From assembly GCA_023653785.1 (NCBI GenBank), contig JAMKCH010088373.1, positions 50,204 to 114,203 of the forward strand: a DNA stretch of 64,000 nucleotides, read 5' to 3'. The notes beneath the pieces were generated by a model that saw only the letters and a list, made by a program, of their open reading frames with translations, did no database searches and had not been told where the DNA came from. The translations under genes and the position numbers were made by a program. The stretch comes from Ophioderma brevispina. Lineage: Eukaryota; Echinodermata; Ophiuroidea; Amphilepidida; Ophiodermatidae. Every line of letters starts with the position of its first letter. Position 1 is the stretch's first letter. Shown in pieces: positions 11,826 through 24,280 of this stretch.

Positions 11826-12157
11826 ATCAGTTGTTTTATAGGTATTAAACATCGTTTTTACATCGAAGGTTAATGTAAATGAGTTTTCCACGAGCTCGAA
11901 TGAAGCTAATTCAATTTTAGAAATGGGTGTCGAACTCTTACAGGATGTAAAATTGACCTACATTGCACCGTTTTGTTGAAGCATTTTCCAACCAATAATA
12001 GTAATATCAGGCGTTAGCAAACGTATTAAAAACGGCATTATATAATGATGGCATTGCATCCGTTAATAATAACAAGAAATTATACAACATTGCCAAACGA
12101 GAATTTGCTTCTTTATTGAAATGTTGGATTGACTTTAGCACCAAAAGTGGGACTTAC

Positions 12158-12200
12158 CGACCCAAAAGTGCTTCGTCCGCAAAACTGCTCTCTCAGTCAT
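12158..12200 (-). CDS. Candidate first coding exon, MTERAVLRTKHFWV
   Basis: On the minus strand an ATG at 12198-12200, preceded in frame by TAG, opens a 14-codon frame that ends at GTCG|gtaagt (donor at 12152-12157), a consensus donor. The exon would leave phase 1, compatible with the candidate micro-exon 2965-2992. The start context is poor (T at -3). The exon lies between the two palindromic MITE copies and close to the gap, so missing sequence could hide neighbours. I do not recognise the peptide. Confidence 0.22.
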
Positions 12201-12393
12201 CTACCCAAATCTATGTCCATGCGCCTCTAAATTTACAAAACATCAGAGGCCATATTTTGAGAATTTGAACATGGCAGTATTTTTCTTTACTCCGGTCATT
12301 TTAGAAACTGAAAAAAAGAGATGAAGAACACAACTCGACGGGAACCTAAATTTGTCAAATATTTATACGGCCGTTTTTAATATGAACAACCAA

Positions 12394-12675
12394 GGTTGGT
12401 ATTCTGAAAGGGAGACTAACTTTAGACCTGGTTTTAAACCAGGGTTATTCCTACAAGAGGGGGCTTTTTTTTTTCTTACAACATACTCTAAAAGTGTGCT
12501 GTAACGGATGAGAAAATTCCTCATGGATGGGCTGTTCCAGCCCATCCATGAGGAATTTTCTCACCCGTTACATTTAACTTTCACAGTATTTTGAAAGGAA
12601 AAAGGTCCCCTCTTGTAGGACTAACCCTGGCTTAAACCCAGGTCTAAAGTTAGTCTCCCTTTCAGAATACCAACC
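12394..12675. mobile_element. Palindromic MITE, copy 2, complete (282 bp)
   Basis: A complete foldback element: ggttggtattctgaaaggga at the left end is mirrored at the right end, and the arms stay complementary nearly to the centre (12534-12541). It contains unequal T runs and a few arm mismatches but no ORF of note. Copy 1 (11577-11805) and a decayed right end at 62462-62520 show that it is an interspersed family. Confidence 0.92.
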
Positions 12676-12751
12676 TATATAACCCATGATTACAAGAAGC
12701 ACATCACTTTCAGAAGAATGTTCAGACAAACTGGACAAGCACACGAGGTAG

Positions 12752-12957
12752 TCACTATGAGTTACAATATGCTCATCCACCAAGGACACAGTTCAGTGGG
12801 TTGTACTTGTACATACATTGACACAAACTGACCTTGTGTGATTTGGGTATCATATATCATACCCAAAAACCAGGGGCGTGTTTTTTTCTAAATACATTTG
12901 TGAATGAAATCTACTGAACTGTGCCAAGGGAATTGAGATTTTACTAGCTCATAGTGA
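12752..12957. mobile_element. 205-bp TIR MITE, copy 1
   Basis: The ends tcactatgag[t/c]ta are inverted repeats, extended by the shared word cacagttcagt at both subterminal positions. A second copy with the same layout is at 17150-17352, and a minus-oriented end remnant at 40711-40755. There is no coding sequence; short TIRs and high copy similarity mark it as a MITE. Confidence 0.85.
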
Positions 12958-15900
12958 GTTCTGTTTCCTGCTACCACTTGGAATTGATCAATGCTGATCA
13001 ACCAAAACTTGCCCATGTCCTGGTGAATTTTGGATCTTTTTGCATTGATCCCTACCTCCTCCACCATCCCATGGATAAACAAATTTGGAAAACTGCTTAA
13101 AACAAGAGTTGCTGTAATACCAGAATTCACCGAGACATGTCAAATTCAAACCACTTGATTTGATCTGTGGCAGCAGACAGAGCCATCCGCATTCTAGTGA
13201 AATTCTTGCCCTTGCTAGATCAACTTATTCCATGCTCCCCCCCACCCCAATCTTGCTTACAGTGTTTTTAATTGATCTATAAGTCAAGATTCAAATTAGA
13301 GCAGATACTGGCAAAGGAGGGAATTCACCAGAATGCAGGTTATGTTGTATTTTAGTAGAGGTTACTTTTTTGTAACTATGGCCGCAATACCCACAATCCA
13401 TCTGTCTAACATTAAGTCATGTGACCCAAAGTCATTCAAGAATCAAAAGCAGTACTTTGAATGTACCCAATAAAACCTATACTCCACAGACATGCAATTT
13501 GTTTTTTTAAGAGAGATGAAATACTTCAGAGTTAAAGTGTACATCTTGGATTAACTGCTTGTGACTTTGAATGGCTTGGTGATTAACACACATATTATGT
13601 GTGATTTGCATGTGTGTTTTGCAACAAACCACACACTTTCAATGTTGTGAACTCCGACAGCAACATGGGATAAAAGAATCTCAACAGAGTCACACAGAAT
13701 GATGCAGTGATTAAATTGAGTTCTCTGCACCCGTATTGCCGTGGATTTTTTTCTTTTTCATTTTTTTAAAGTAGTCAATATAGACCGAAGATCTATGGAT
13801 CAAGATAAAGCCAAAATGGATATCCAATTGGAAATACCTGGTGTGACATATCCATAACATACATACTCAGGCATTTCCAATTTGGACAAAGGAGTAATAT
13901 GTATCACTACACCGGACATATTCTCATTCTCAGGGGGCACAATTCAATTAACCAGCATTACACACCTGAAATAAGAGTCCCACAGGGGTTCCTAGGTACC
14001 ATCTATGATAGCCAGAAACCTAATGAGGATATGCCTCTCAGTATAGTGTTTGCAGATAATTGAATGTTGCACTCCGAAGATGAGATTATGGGAGCTTATA
14101 GTGAGTGGGCATTAAAGAAAAGAGATACATCTATTTTAATGGTAAGTTTACACAGAGGAGCAAAGCTGTGAGATTTTTGTTTTTTCTACAATGTATGATT
14201 ATGCCAGCTTTGATTTAAAATAAATCAAATTATTTGAAGTCAACAATGGTTTACAAATATATATTTCTTTATCTTCTATAAGGTGGAAGCACAAATATTA
14301 ATGAGGCTTGATTAATTTGGACAAATGCTCCACTGTTAAGTCCCCATTTTCTCTGATTAAGTGTTGGGAGTCACTGAATCTGAGAAAACTTTAAGACTAA
14401 CTCTACAAGGTCCTACGCTAAGTACCTTTATGAACGTTGGATACACTGCAAAAAACTGCCAATGTGTTTGAAGTATGTCATCAATTCTTAAGAGCAAGAG
14501 AAAGAATGACATATCTATCAAATATCAGATTCCACCGGGCCTGGAAAACCTGATTTATTTCCCAGTAAGGTCGGCCAAATTCCCTATGAGGCAATTCATT
14601 TCCAAGCATTTTTTTGAAGTATTTCTTTGCCAAAATAAGAAAATTCCTGGAACAAGCTTCCTTTCCTCAATATCACATTTTCCAGGCATGGATCCGATAC
14701 TGGTATTTCACACAATGACACTTCTGTTCCTTTGAAGTAAAACAGAATGACTTGGAATGCTTTCTTTCCAAAAGATTGTGTCTGTTGCCATAAAAATGGA
14801 TAGTTCGTGAAGATATGCAGTGCATTTTACCTCGCAAAATGTTACTCTTTCAGTATCATACCACATACATCTTTGGGAATATATTTTGGACAATATCAAA
14901 ATTCATCCTCTGCAGATCACTGTAAATCTTCAACACTGCAGCACAGTATCTAACATTCATGAAGTACTTAGAGTAGGTTAAATATCTGAACATGCAGGTT
15001 TGAATGTAAATACTTGTTTCACCTATGGGTAGAGTCACTTTCTGTACATCTTTGGCTTTCCAAAACATCATTCAGTTTGATGTTTGGATGACGCCAAGTT
15101 GTAATTCACTCCCCAAAGCTGAAACAAGTACTATGCATGAACGTTTCACAAATACCCATTCCGATATGGTGCACTAATAAGACCATCTGAATATAATAAT
15201 GCTGTTTCTAAACAGGTGCAGTATTAGTGTCATAAGTCTCCAGAACTGAAAATAATGCACGACTGGCGTTACACCTAATCCAATAAACCTATGGACTTGT
15301 TTTTTGCAAGTTTAGTTGACTTGGGTATATGATGTTATTAGGGAGTTCCACAGTAGACCCGCCTGCTTTGTGGGCAGTATGGACAACAAACATGCAGTCA
15401 AGAAGAACAAGAAAATATGGATCAAAGAATGAATATGCAACAGTGTAAAGGTTAAAGGTCAAATAGCAAAATGGATTTTGGAGGTTTCATCTGAGAACCA
15501 AAGGATACTTTTGTTACAAGTAGAAATTTGCTTTTATATTTGTTTGTGTAGAGTTCCCCAATACAATATGAGAGAGAGATGTTATTTGTGAAAATGTGTA
15601 AGGTCATCTGTTGTAGCTCTAGACTTACGGTACTCGCAATGCTACAATACAGAGAGTAACAATGTTTTGCACACTGTATTGTGGAACTAGATATTACATT
15701 AATGAGTCCCTCCCGATCCAGACATTGTTAGTATGGAATGAAATGACGACAACACAATGATATTAAGTTACAATATGATGCAAAGGGGTTCAGGAAATCC
15801 ATAGGCAAATAATACGATGTGATCATTTTGTTTTTATCATTGCAAATATTTCATCAAATGTTACTTGGCAATGCACCAGTATGGAGTTTCTGATTGAAAG

Positions 15901-16333
15901 TATCTACTAAAAGTTATGTTGAATCTTTTAATGGTATGTAAATGATTCTGCTCTTAGGCTTAATTTGAATTGTCTAATAAGGTATGGGATTGTGTACTGT
16001 TAGATGAAATGGTGTAACCATTAGGGAGCAATGTCAGTATGCAACACAAGTGTGGAAATGTTATCAATAGGTCGGGGAAGCATGGAAGGACTAGAAATGG
16101 CTCAACCATTACATTAGTATTATTTCTAGGCCTAATTTGCTAGTTTAAGTTAAATCTATTTGTGCTCCTATTGCTGTATTAGAAGAATGAAAGATAGCAT
16201 CAAGATGCAAGTTTTGTACTTTATTGTGATTACAGTTTCAAGCATCCAAAACGCACATTAAAATCTTACCTTAAATATGCATTTCCATCAGCTTAGGCTT
16301 CACAAACACTTTGCATCAGAATCAGTAATACAT
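12958..16333. other. Unassigned; weak foldback and decayed ORF pair
   Basis: A small foldback lies at 13820-13885 (tccaattggaaatacctg against its inverted copy). On the minus strand, open frames 14856-15071 (71 codons) and 14708-14899 (63 codons) overlap in different frames, as a frameshifted old coding piece might, but no family is recognised. No splice-supported exon was found. Confidence 0.3.
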
Positions 16334-16460
16334 TGAGGGTTTACTGCAAGAAGGCCCCATCTGTAATAGCTGCCATTTTTCATTTGTGTTCTTTTCAAGT
16401 GTTATACCTGACAAATCTGGCAGCAATTGCAAATGGGGCCTTTTTGCCCTAAACCCTCGA
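16334..16460. mobile_element. Foldback MITE, 127 bp
   Basis: gagggtttactgcaagaagg followed by cccca at 16335-16359 pairs with the reverse complement of the segment ending at 16460. The arms are about 47 bp each with several mismatches and a short AT-rich loop. No coding content. Confidence 0.8.
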
Positions 16461-16758
16461 CATGGTCTATATATATTTGTGAACAGATTCAGTGGCACAT
16501 TATTACATATACCATATCGTCTGTACTAAAAGCCCCAGGGCATGAAATTCAAAAGAAAGGCTGGGTTTTATAGGTCATTTGTGCAGTTAATTTCTATTTC
16601 AAACCACAGGTAGTACCATCTTGGAATACCCCGGTGCTCCCACACAAAAAGGATCAATGTTTGAACAAGCTTAATAACATTAACAATGACTGCACCCACA
16701 ACTCTACAAAAGTGACATACATGCCCACTATAGTCACGGTCATAATTCCTGGTACACT

Positions 16759-16866
16759 TTGCCAAGTACGCTTGCATGCCCGCCAAAACGGCACTCCATC
16801 TGATTGCAAGAAGGCGTGGTGCACGCAGTGAGAGACACAAGCGTGTGCCATGTAACAGCAATTATG
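16759..16866 (-). repeat. Interspersed repeat shared with 57261-57366
   Basis: Read on the minus strand this block matches 57261-57366 on the plus strand: both run through acatggcacacg-like, cttcttgcaatcagatgg and gttttggcgggcatgcaagc words. It is more GC-rich than its surroundings. A possible third fragment at 27585-27612 shares the gatgcaccgctttggcggg core. Frames are not conserved, so it is taken as a mobile or old repeat rather than an exon. Confidence 0.75.
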
Positions 16867-17149
16867 GCCAGAGTATGGCTTATTTAACACATTTTTACAA
16901 GGTCAGGTGTAATTTCTACAAAAAATCTACATTAGTCAAAAGTAGCTACACTTTATTTTGACAACGTACTGGGTAAGTTGTGCACATGTTAGCCAGTTTC
17001 AGACCAGCAAATCTGCCACCAATTTTGGCAATTATGATTGTTAATTATCAGTATATACTTGCATGTATGGCATGATTTTTGGTTTACTTAGCAAAATTTG
17101 GTCAAAAAAATTGAGGGCACTTATAAGAGGGGACCTTTATTACAGACAA

Positions 17150-17352
17150 TCACTATGAACTACTATATGCTCATCCACCAAGGACACAGTTCAGTGCATC
17201 ATACTTGTACATGCATTGACATGAACCGAGTTTTTATGTTTTGGGTATTATGTATCATACCCACACACCAGAGGGTGTATTTTCTAAATACACTGGTAAA
17301 TGTAAGCTATTGAACCGTGCCTTGGGAATGAGATTTCACTAGTTCATAGTGA
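17150..17352. mobile_element. 205-bp TIR MITE, copy 2
   Basis: Aligns along its length with 12752-12957 in the same orientation, including the subterminal cacagttcagt word and the central gggtat.atgtatcataccca block. It is preceded by a short piece (17131-17141) that resembles the interior of the palindromic MITE, suggesting neighbouring insertion. Confidence 0.85.
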
Positions 17353-19019
17353 ATTTGCCATCTGGCAGAGCACTGATTTGACATTATGAAACCAAGCTTG
17401 AGAATTAACAAAAATGCATACTTAAGGCAATATTTCTGCCAATTCTGACTTAAAAACCCAGAGAAGACCATGCACAGCAAATTTTATGGTAATTTTGTCT
17501 GCATTTTTTTAACAGTTAAGAAACAGATAGCATAGACCTTATTTATTTAGAGTGTTAGTAATCCTTTGAAAAAGAAATGATTTTATACACAAAAAAAAAA
17601 ATAAAGAAAACTTATGCCAGCTTTATATTAGGGTGTCTAGATCCTATTGGTTCCCAAATGACAATGCCTGTCTACATATTGTGGAAATAAGCAAACCATA
17701 GTTCATGTTTTATGTATTGTGAGTGTCATGAGATTAGGTGCTGCAAATATATATATACATTTTGCATGCATTAGTATGGTATAAACTGGAAAATTCCACC
17801 AACAGTCTTCTCACTCCAAGTCGCTACACTGTGTAGAAATTGCAAGAAACAAAATGTCTACTGACCTTTGACCTCACATGCTGCATTCTGGGAAATATAG
17901 ACAAAGACATGGCAAAAGGATTGAAATAAAGTATAAATATATGTGTAACATGTCAAAAATAAATCAACAGAAGAAAAAAAAAATGAACAACACAAATATA
18001 GTATTCCCTCACCCACCATAGATTTTATGTGAAATAAGGCAAGGCAACATGCAAGGCAGGCAAACAGAGAGACTTAACAGGTTAAAAAGAGCCGTTTCAA
18101 GCCGAGAAATGATGCCAGACGAGGCAAAATGCACATGGTTTCTGTGTGCAGCTGATGACGACGATGATGATGACGATGACGGGGTGGGTAACTACGTGCA
18201 ATGTACAAAGCAGGGTGTGCTGTTGAGGTGCAAAGCCATAAAACATCACGGTGCTGCATTAGGACAGGAATCTCCTTCATGCGTGCAATTTTTGTTAACA
18301 TTTCTGTAACACCAATCTACAGAAAACTTTTTCTTTTTTTTAAATAATTTTGCCCAGCACTCTTGGATAGGTGGGAATGCATTTTCACACCTCTAAAATG
18401 CAAACTCTCATAGCAAATGAATAGCACTAACTGAATTAAGAATTTAGCTTTTACAGAAACGGTTATGCCAGAGCATGAGTGCAGGTAAACAAAGCAAACC
18501 GCCATTTCCATTGACACTACAATCTATTGAGAGAACGCACCCATGCAATACATGTACTAGTAATCTTATGAGCGAAGCTCTCAGTGTCTCACATGCCATT
18601 AATGTGAGTATCTATTCATTTGCAATTCTGCCTTTTTCATGATCGGAAGCATGCACACCAAACAAGTGGATATTCCGAGGCGATTCCATGTCTTTTTTTT
18701 GTTGGATTAATTACATGGTCCGTCAACGGATAGTACATGTGAGACATACATGTAAACCAAACTTTGCCTGATGATTAATATAATCATAAATCATTAGGAC
18801 TTTTGACTAGATGATGAAAAGGATGACAATGGCTAAACATATATGTACATGCATCGTGCAGTAATGAAGACCGGCAAGATACCAATCAATATTTTTGATT
18901 AATGGGATTCTGTGGAAACCTAAATTTTTGATCTTTTTTTTTTAATTTTGTGAAGCACTGGGAAGACATTCATTCCTCTGACATTTTTAATCCATCTGAA
19001 ATTGTTTTTGCATGAAACT
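17353..19019. other. Unassigned; ZNF143-like word and Asp-codon microsatellite
   Basis: 17882-17897 (tgcattctgggaaata) resembles the conserved promoter motif bound by ZNF143/Staf, and a similar word recurs at 24992-25007. An open plus-strand frame, 18049-18309, includes a (GAY)9 run at 18153-18181 coding poly-Asp. ATG context and length (86 codons) do not prove it is coding. Confidence 0.3.
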
Positions 19020-19408
19020 AGGTGATGGTGGCCAAGAAATCCCAATTTTAGACGTCGTTATCAGTTTAACATGTAAAAACGAAATTTTAATGAAAAATGC
19101 TGATTTTTTGTTATGTAAAAAGGCAATATTTTCTTATTTCGAAACCGCCGGAGCTGAAAAATCAACTCCACTGTAAGGATTATTTCCGACTTTTTATATA
19201 TGAATAATGGACGAGGATGAGGTCATATATGGGTCACGGAACACCCGTGACCTACCAACATCAAAGCACCTAAATCAAAATCAGTTTGTGGTTTGTATCC
19301 ATATTCCTATAATCTATTTGGATCCATTTTGTTCAGTTGCTATATTAAAAGAGGCTCGGCCACCATCGTCTGTATCAAACTTGTCATTAGATTTATAATG
19401 AATGGGTA
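19020..19408 (+). repeat. ~385-bp interspersed repeat, copy 1
   Basis: Matches 24281-24658 in opposite orientation over nearly its full length: the aagaaatcccaattttaga start, the aaatcaactccactgtaagg middle and a short stem around ggtcacggaacacccgtgacc are all shared. An internal ORF (19207-19398) is not preserved in the other copy. It is probably a decayed transposon segment of unknown class. Confidence 0.88.
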
Positions 19409-22400
19409 TTTACCAAATGCCTATTTATTACTTTGTATTGCAAGTTTTCATAAAAGCATCAAAATTTGAAAAAAAAGTTGAACATTTTGATCTGGTTTGG
19501 AGCTAGTATAGAGCTAATAAATGTTAAATTTATTTAAAATTGCTTGCTATAAAATGTCTACAATATAAAACGTTCAAGAGAATTTTTTTTTTAAATGTCA
19601 AAATGTCAATAATTAGATTCAAGCAACTTCTGAAAATGACCCGCCTTCTTCCCTATTCATTTTTTACATTGGCATTCAAGTTGGTTTTAAATGGGTGTGC
19701 ACAAAATTTAGAAACACTAGTTTGATATGTTATTTACCTATAATGATATTCCCAGTACTTCATAGAATTTGTTATGGTGTTATTGCTGACTACAAACATT
19801 ATTTTGAAAAGACAGGAAGGCAACACACACTGATGTGGAGTTAAACAGGGATGGCCTTTGCCTGGAATGTTATTACTGTTAACCCAAAAGGGGAAGATTA
19901 AAACAGTGAAAGCGTCAGTACGCCATGAACTGCAACACAACACAAGCAATGAATGGTATTTTGTAAGCAACAATAATGGATATGGAAAGCAACAGAAAAT
20001 GAAAACCAGCGAAGGAAAAATAATGGAACAAGCGCATTACTTTGCGCAAGTGTGTCAACCTAGTGATTGAACTTTGACCTTGTCGGTCTATAGCGTACGT
20101 TTTATTGCCTCAAGGGGGCGGTCCAAGGGATGGAATCACAGCTGCAACTGAAAAAGTGAAAGAAACAAACACACAACCCAAGGTTGAGAGTGGGTCTCAG
20201 TTCAGACAAGTAATTGCGCCCTCTATAGTCTAAAAATACAATTCTTTACGATACATGTACCCCATGATCAATCAAGTGTATACTATGTAAAATACCAGCC
20301 AAAATACACTAAATTAATATATCATAAATATCATGCTAACTAAATGACCATCTGTTGTCAGTACACACGCTGATTGGGTCGTATATACACCACGGCTAAT
20401 GAACACAGTACGTGTGCAGATCTTACGTTGGAAATAGTACAAACCTTGCTGAGTTATCTTATTGATTTTTAGCTCGCATCACTGTTGCAATAGCACTACT
20501 ACAGAATGGTTGAACAGCTCCGAAGTGCAGCCATTAGACTGAACAAAATGTGTATTCTTCTTTAAATATTGGAAATGATAGGAATCAGAAATTGTAATTT
20601 TAATTACAATAAGTTGGCTGATATTTCATTTGATCTACATATTCTAAATATATTCAACCAAATACTACCTTTCCACTCGAGCCATTCACATACATGGCCG
20701 AGCATTGCTGGTCCAGGTGATAAACATAACATATATTTACAAGAGAAAATAAAATAAAAAAATAATTAAAATAAAAGACAAGAACGAACAGACAGGGATG
20801 ACAAAGATCTTTTAAGGCACAGCACTCTACAAGTATAAAGAAAAAAGAAGTCATGCTACGGTGCTTAGGGAATGTTTTAACGACTATCTAAATCACACAC
20901 AGGTCAAATCAAATTGCCAAATTTCTTCTTATTATGTGTAGTATTTCTTATTTTCCCAAGTGTGAATAACACATGCATAATTTTGATCAAATCAATTTTA
21001 TGATCAGGCTTCGATCAGTCATCTTTTCCAGATGAAATACATCAAATCTTTATGCAAATTTTGTCAGTCATGGTTTGAACTAAATTTTCTACTGAAACCT
21101 GTGGAGATTTGAATGTACTATTAAAAAATCAACTTAAAAACCAACAAACTATTTAATTGAGGCATATTATTAACCTGATATATTAAAATTCATTGTGTTT
21201 CTCATGTCAAATACCCTTGGCTAAAACTCTTTGTCTAATGAGCTATGTACAGCACCACTCTCCATGCAATAATCGATATATTCCAACATTTAAAGAGACA
21301 AGATACTAGATATCCATAATATTTTAGAGAGGACAGCTTAATCTATTTACATTTCCATTTACTCATGTATTCAAAATTCAAACATCAGCATTTTCATTAT
21401 GTCTTTAAGTGCTGGGAACATAACAGGAATAAAATCTTGTGATCACAGCACAAAACACACTGATATAGTCCAAACTCTGGTTTTTACCTTCAAAGTCCAC
21501 ACAGTATGACATAATCAAAAAACAAAAAGTAGATAAAAAGATCAAATGTGAATTTTCGTTCACTATGTACGTGTTGTGTTATATGACCTTCATCATGAAA
21601 ATGTAAACCCCCACTGTTTGCCTTCTTTACATATAATTTACTAAAGCTAGACTTAACAGTTGAAATTTACTGCCTGAGAATGACAAAGCATTATCTTGTA
21701 AACCACAGTTCCACCCACACCTTTTTTTCGAAAGGTTTGTGAATTTTCTTATTTGTATTCAGTATACTAGAGAGCTTTTTATAGTTATACGCAGCTATTT
21801 CTTAAAGGCAACCAGATATAACACGAGTTAAGAAAGATATATTATCCACTCACCCAGATAAAAAGAACAAAATGCAAAAAACCACAACATTCAAAACAAG
21901 ATGATTTCACACCAAACTTTCATATCCCCATGTCCACAGCAAAAGTCTACCGAGTCCTATGCACATTATGCATGGAGAAATTGACACTGACAAATTTAAG
22001 GATTGTTGAGAACCTTAACCCGAAGTTCTTACCCCACATGTAATAAAGGACTTTTGCTCCAGGACATGAGACTATACAAGTTTACTGTGCATCAAACACC
22101 ATTGATGGGTATTTTCTATACACAAGCAAGTACAAATACTACTGTTATGGTTAAACTGGATATGTTGACTTAACCAAGCACTTGGATTGTCTTGTCTGCC
22201 TCGCTGTCTCTCATCCGAACCTCCCATTTCCTTTATCTACTCTTGCCCTCTCTACAACGTACATTTTGCCCTGTCGCTATTATTTTATCTCTTTGAACAT
22301 CACCATTGGGATGAGCACTAATTTAAAACACGGTTGAATCACCCCAACAAGAAAAAGGATTTTGGCATTTGTTGTTCACGAGATTGATACAATTCAAAAC

Positions 22401-22647
22401 TGTAAACAATACGTTTGAGATGAAGCAGTGAAAAAAGAAAGAGTAAGAATGCTTACATGTACTTCAATACAACACATGGGATGTTTGGGTAATAAGTGAA
22501 TTCAAAGATGGAAGCTCATGATTAAACGTTGACAAAAGCATCCACAACCGAGGGTTAAATTACATTGTGCCACTATTTTAAGTGTATATCTTCTGAGGGG
22601 CTTCTCTTAGCATATCTTCACTTTGTTAGGAAGCCAGCTCAACTGCA
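19409..22647. other. Long AT-rich stretch without recognised features
   Basis: I see no repeat pair, splice-supported exon or RNA motif here. Several oligo-A/T runs are present, and small open frames on both strands are of chance length. Confidence 0.4.
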
Positions 22648-22859
22648 TACTGTATAAGTGGAAATTTTCGCGTACAGATATTTTCGCGATTTTAACAGTT
22701 TTGCCAAATGCGGGAGAATTTAATTTCACGGTTTGACATTGATGCAATACAAATCTATTGGAAAAAGTTATTTTCGCGAGTTTTTATTTTTGCGTTTTTA
22801 TGTTCACTCACGAAATTCGCGAAAATAAAAACCTCACAAAAATTTCCACTTATACAGTA
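22648..22859. mobile_element. CpG-rich TIR MITE, 212 bp
   Basis: The left end tactgtataagtggaaatttt and its inverted right-end copy (22835-22859) form ~24-bp TIRs. Several internal tttcgcga words in both orientations give further partial self-complementarity. A TA could be the target duplication. No ORF. The element style is familiar from many marine invertebrate genomes. Confidence 0.88.
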
Positions 22860-23449
22860 ATCAAAATCCCCAGACACCTTTAGATTGCTATTTCAAGAAG
22901 TTGCAAGAAAATAAAATTGCTAGTTACTAGGTTTCCAAATATATACATACAGCCTAAGGTACGCAAAATTGTGTTTTATTAGAATTAGATTGCTAAGTGA
23001 AAGGCCAATTTTTTTGAAAATCTAATGAAACATTCCCACAGAAAAAAAAAACACCCTTTTGTAAAGTTAGGAGCCTTCTTGAACAGTTCTAAATTTGTTT
23101 TGACTTTTCAAATCCGATATTGCTTGAGGAATCTATGTAGGTTATTAACAGAACAAGATTGGATGAGTCAAGTACTCCATTAAATACTTACTTCCCCCAA
23201 TCATTGTAATTTAAATCAGGGGAATAAGGGTATGTACTTAACAACATTGTACAGGTTTGTATAAGATCTCAAATCCTTCAAGAACCTGCCCTCATTCAAA
23301 TACGGAGTATATTTTGATATGAAGAGAGAAAATAAACCAATCAATTTGGATCAAGAGCGATTATATCATGAGTGGCTGTATATGAAATGTTTTTAATTTA
23401 CCAACCTTTACTTAGGCCCCTGGATGGCTAGAATGACACAAACTTCTTG

Positions 23450-23518
23450 TCAGGAACAAAGACAATCTCTATAACAGTTTCCCCCTTTCTGAGATCTCTT
23501 GGATTCAAATTCCACAAG
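23450..23518 (-). CDS. Candidate terminal exon (middle minus-strand gene)
   Basis: On the minus strand the acceptor tatcatcag (AG at 23519-23520) is followed by a frame of 22 codons to TGA at 23450-23452 when entered in phase 0 (LVEFESKRSQKGGNCYRDC...). This joins in phase with 26384-26476 and extends its C-terminal amphipathic helix. The alternative phase-2 frame runs 29 codons to TAG at 23428 (LWNLNPRDLRKGETVIEIVF...) and is equally protein-like. A TTTATT at 22973-22978 would be an AATAAA signal on this strand. The protein family is not recognised. Confidence 0.33.
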   Translation of the reverse strand, partial: LVEFESKRSQKGGNCYRDCLCS

Positions 23519-23589
23519 CTGATGATACGAGATCGTATACGCGATGATTAAGGTGATTGCACCACATCCATTAAGGTCAGCTAGGGTTC

Positions 23590-23990
23590 ATGTAGTCGCT
23601 GCATTATGTCTGCTGATGTCCGAACTGGTAGGAGCGGTGTTTATCTAAGCCACGTGTATCGACGTGTCACATAACATAGCGCCAAGGATCACAATTTTTC
23701 TCTCTTAGAATGCTGAACCAGTTACCTAACCCAAGCTTTATTAGCACACAACCTGACATTACACAAATGCTTATTTTTAGAAACTTGTGTGAACAATTTG
23801 TCTCCCAAGTCATCCCGCCTGTACGCCAGTTGTCCATTTAGATGACTTTCTTGAGTTATTTAGGTTTTAAACATTTTCCTCTTTGTATTTTATGTTTATT
23901 TTTTAACATGGTAGGGCCTATTTGCTTTGCAAATTATTCAGTGATGTTATTTCCAACCAAATAAAATCAATCAATTGGTCTTGCATTTAA
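23590..23990 (+). repeat. Possible 3' end of a retroposon
   Basis: The segment ends with ccaaataaaatcaatcaatt, the AATAAA-plus-TCAA-repeat style seen at 3' ends of CR1/L2-like non-LTR retrotransposons. No second copy in the window and no protein remnant is visible, so this is a weak call; it may equally be ordinary intron. Confidence 0.2.
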
Positions 23991-24280
23991 GGTTGATACC
24001 AAGGCAAAAATGCACTGGTATGCCTGTTCAATATCCACAAGGCTTCACAAAGGCATTTTTTCCTCACACACTAAAAACTTTTTCTCAAGATCTGACTTAA
24101 GTTTGGGCGATAAAGTGGTTGAAAATTTAAGTTGAAAATTTGTAAGTAAAAGAATCTTTTCTAAGGTAAACTTAGCCAAAAATGGATTTTACCTTAAAAG
24201 TGTGCAATTTATATTATTTTATAGGCAATAATAAAAAAAACACATGTAAATTCTACCCTGGAAAAAAATTACATTGTCTA

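Noticed and set aside
18049..18309. 86-codon ORF with poly-Asp
   Set aside because: The Asp run is a (GAY)n microsatellite, and the rest shows no motif or conserved start context.
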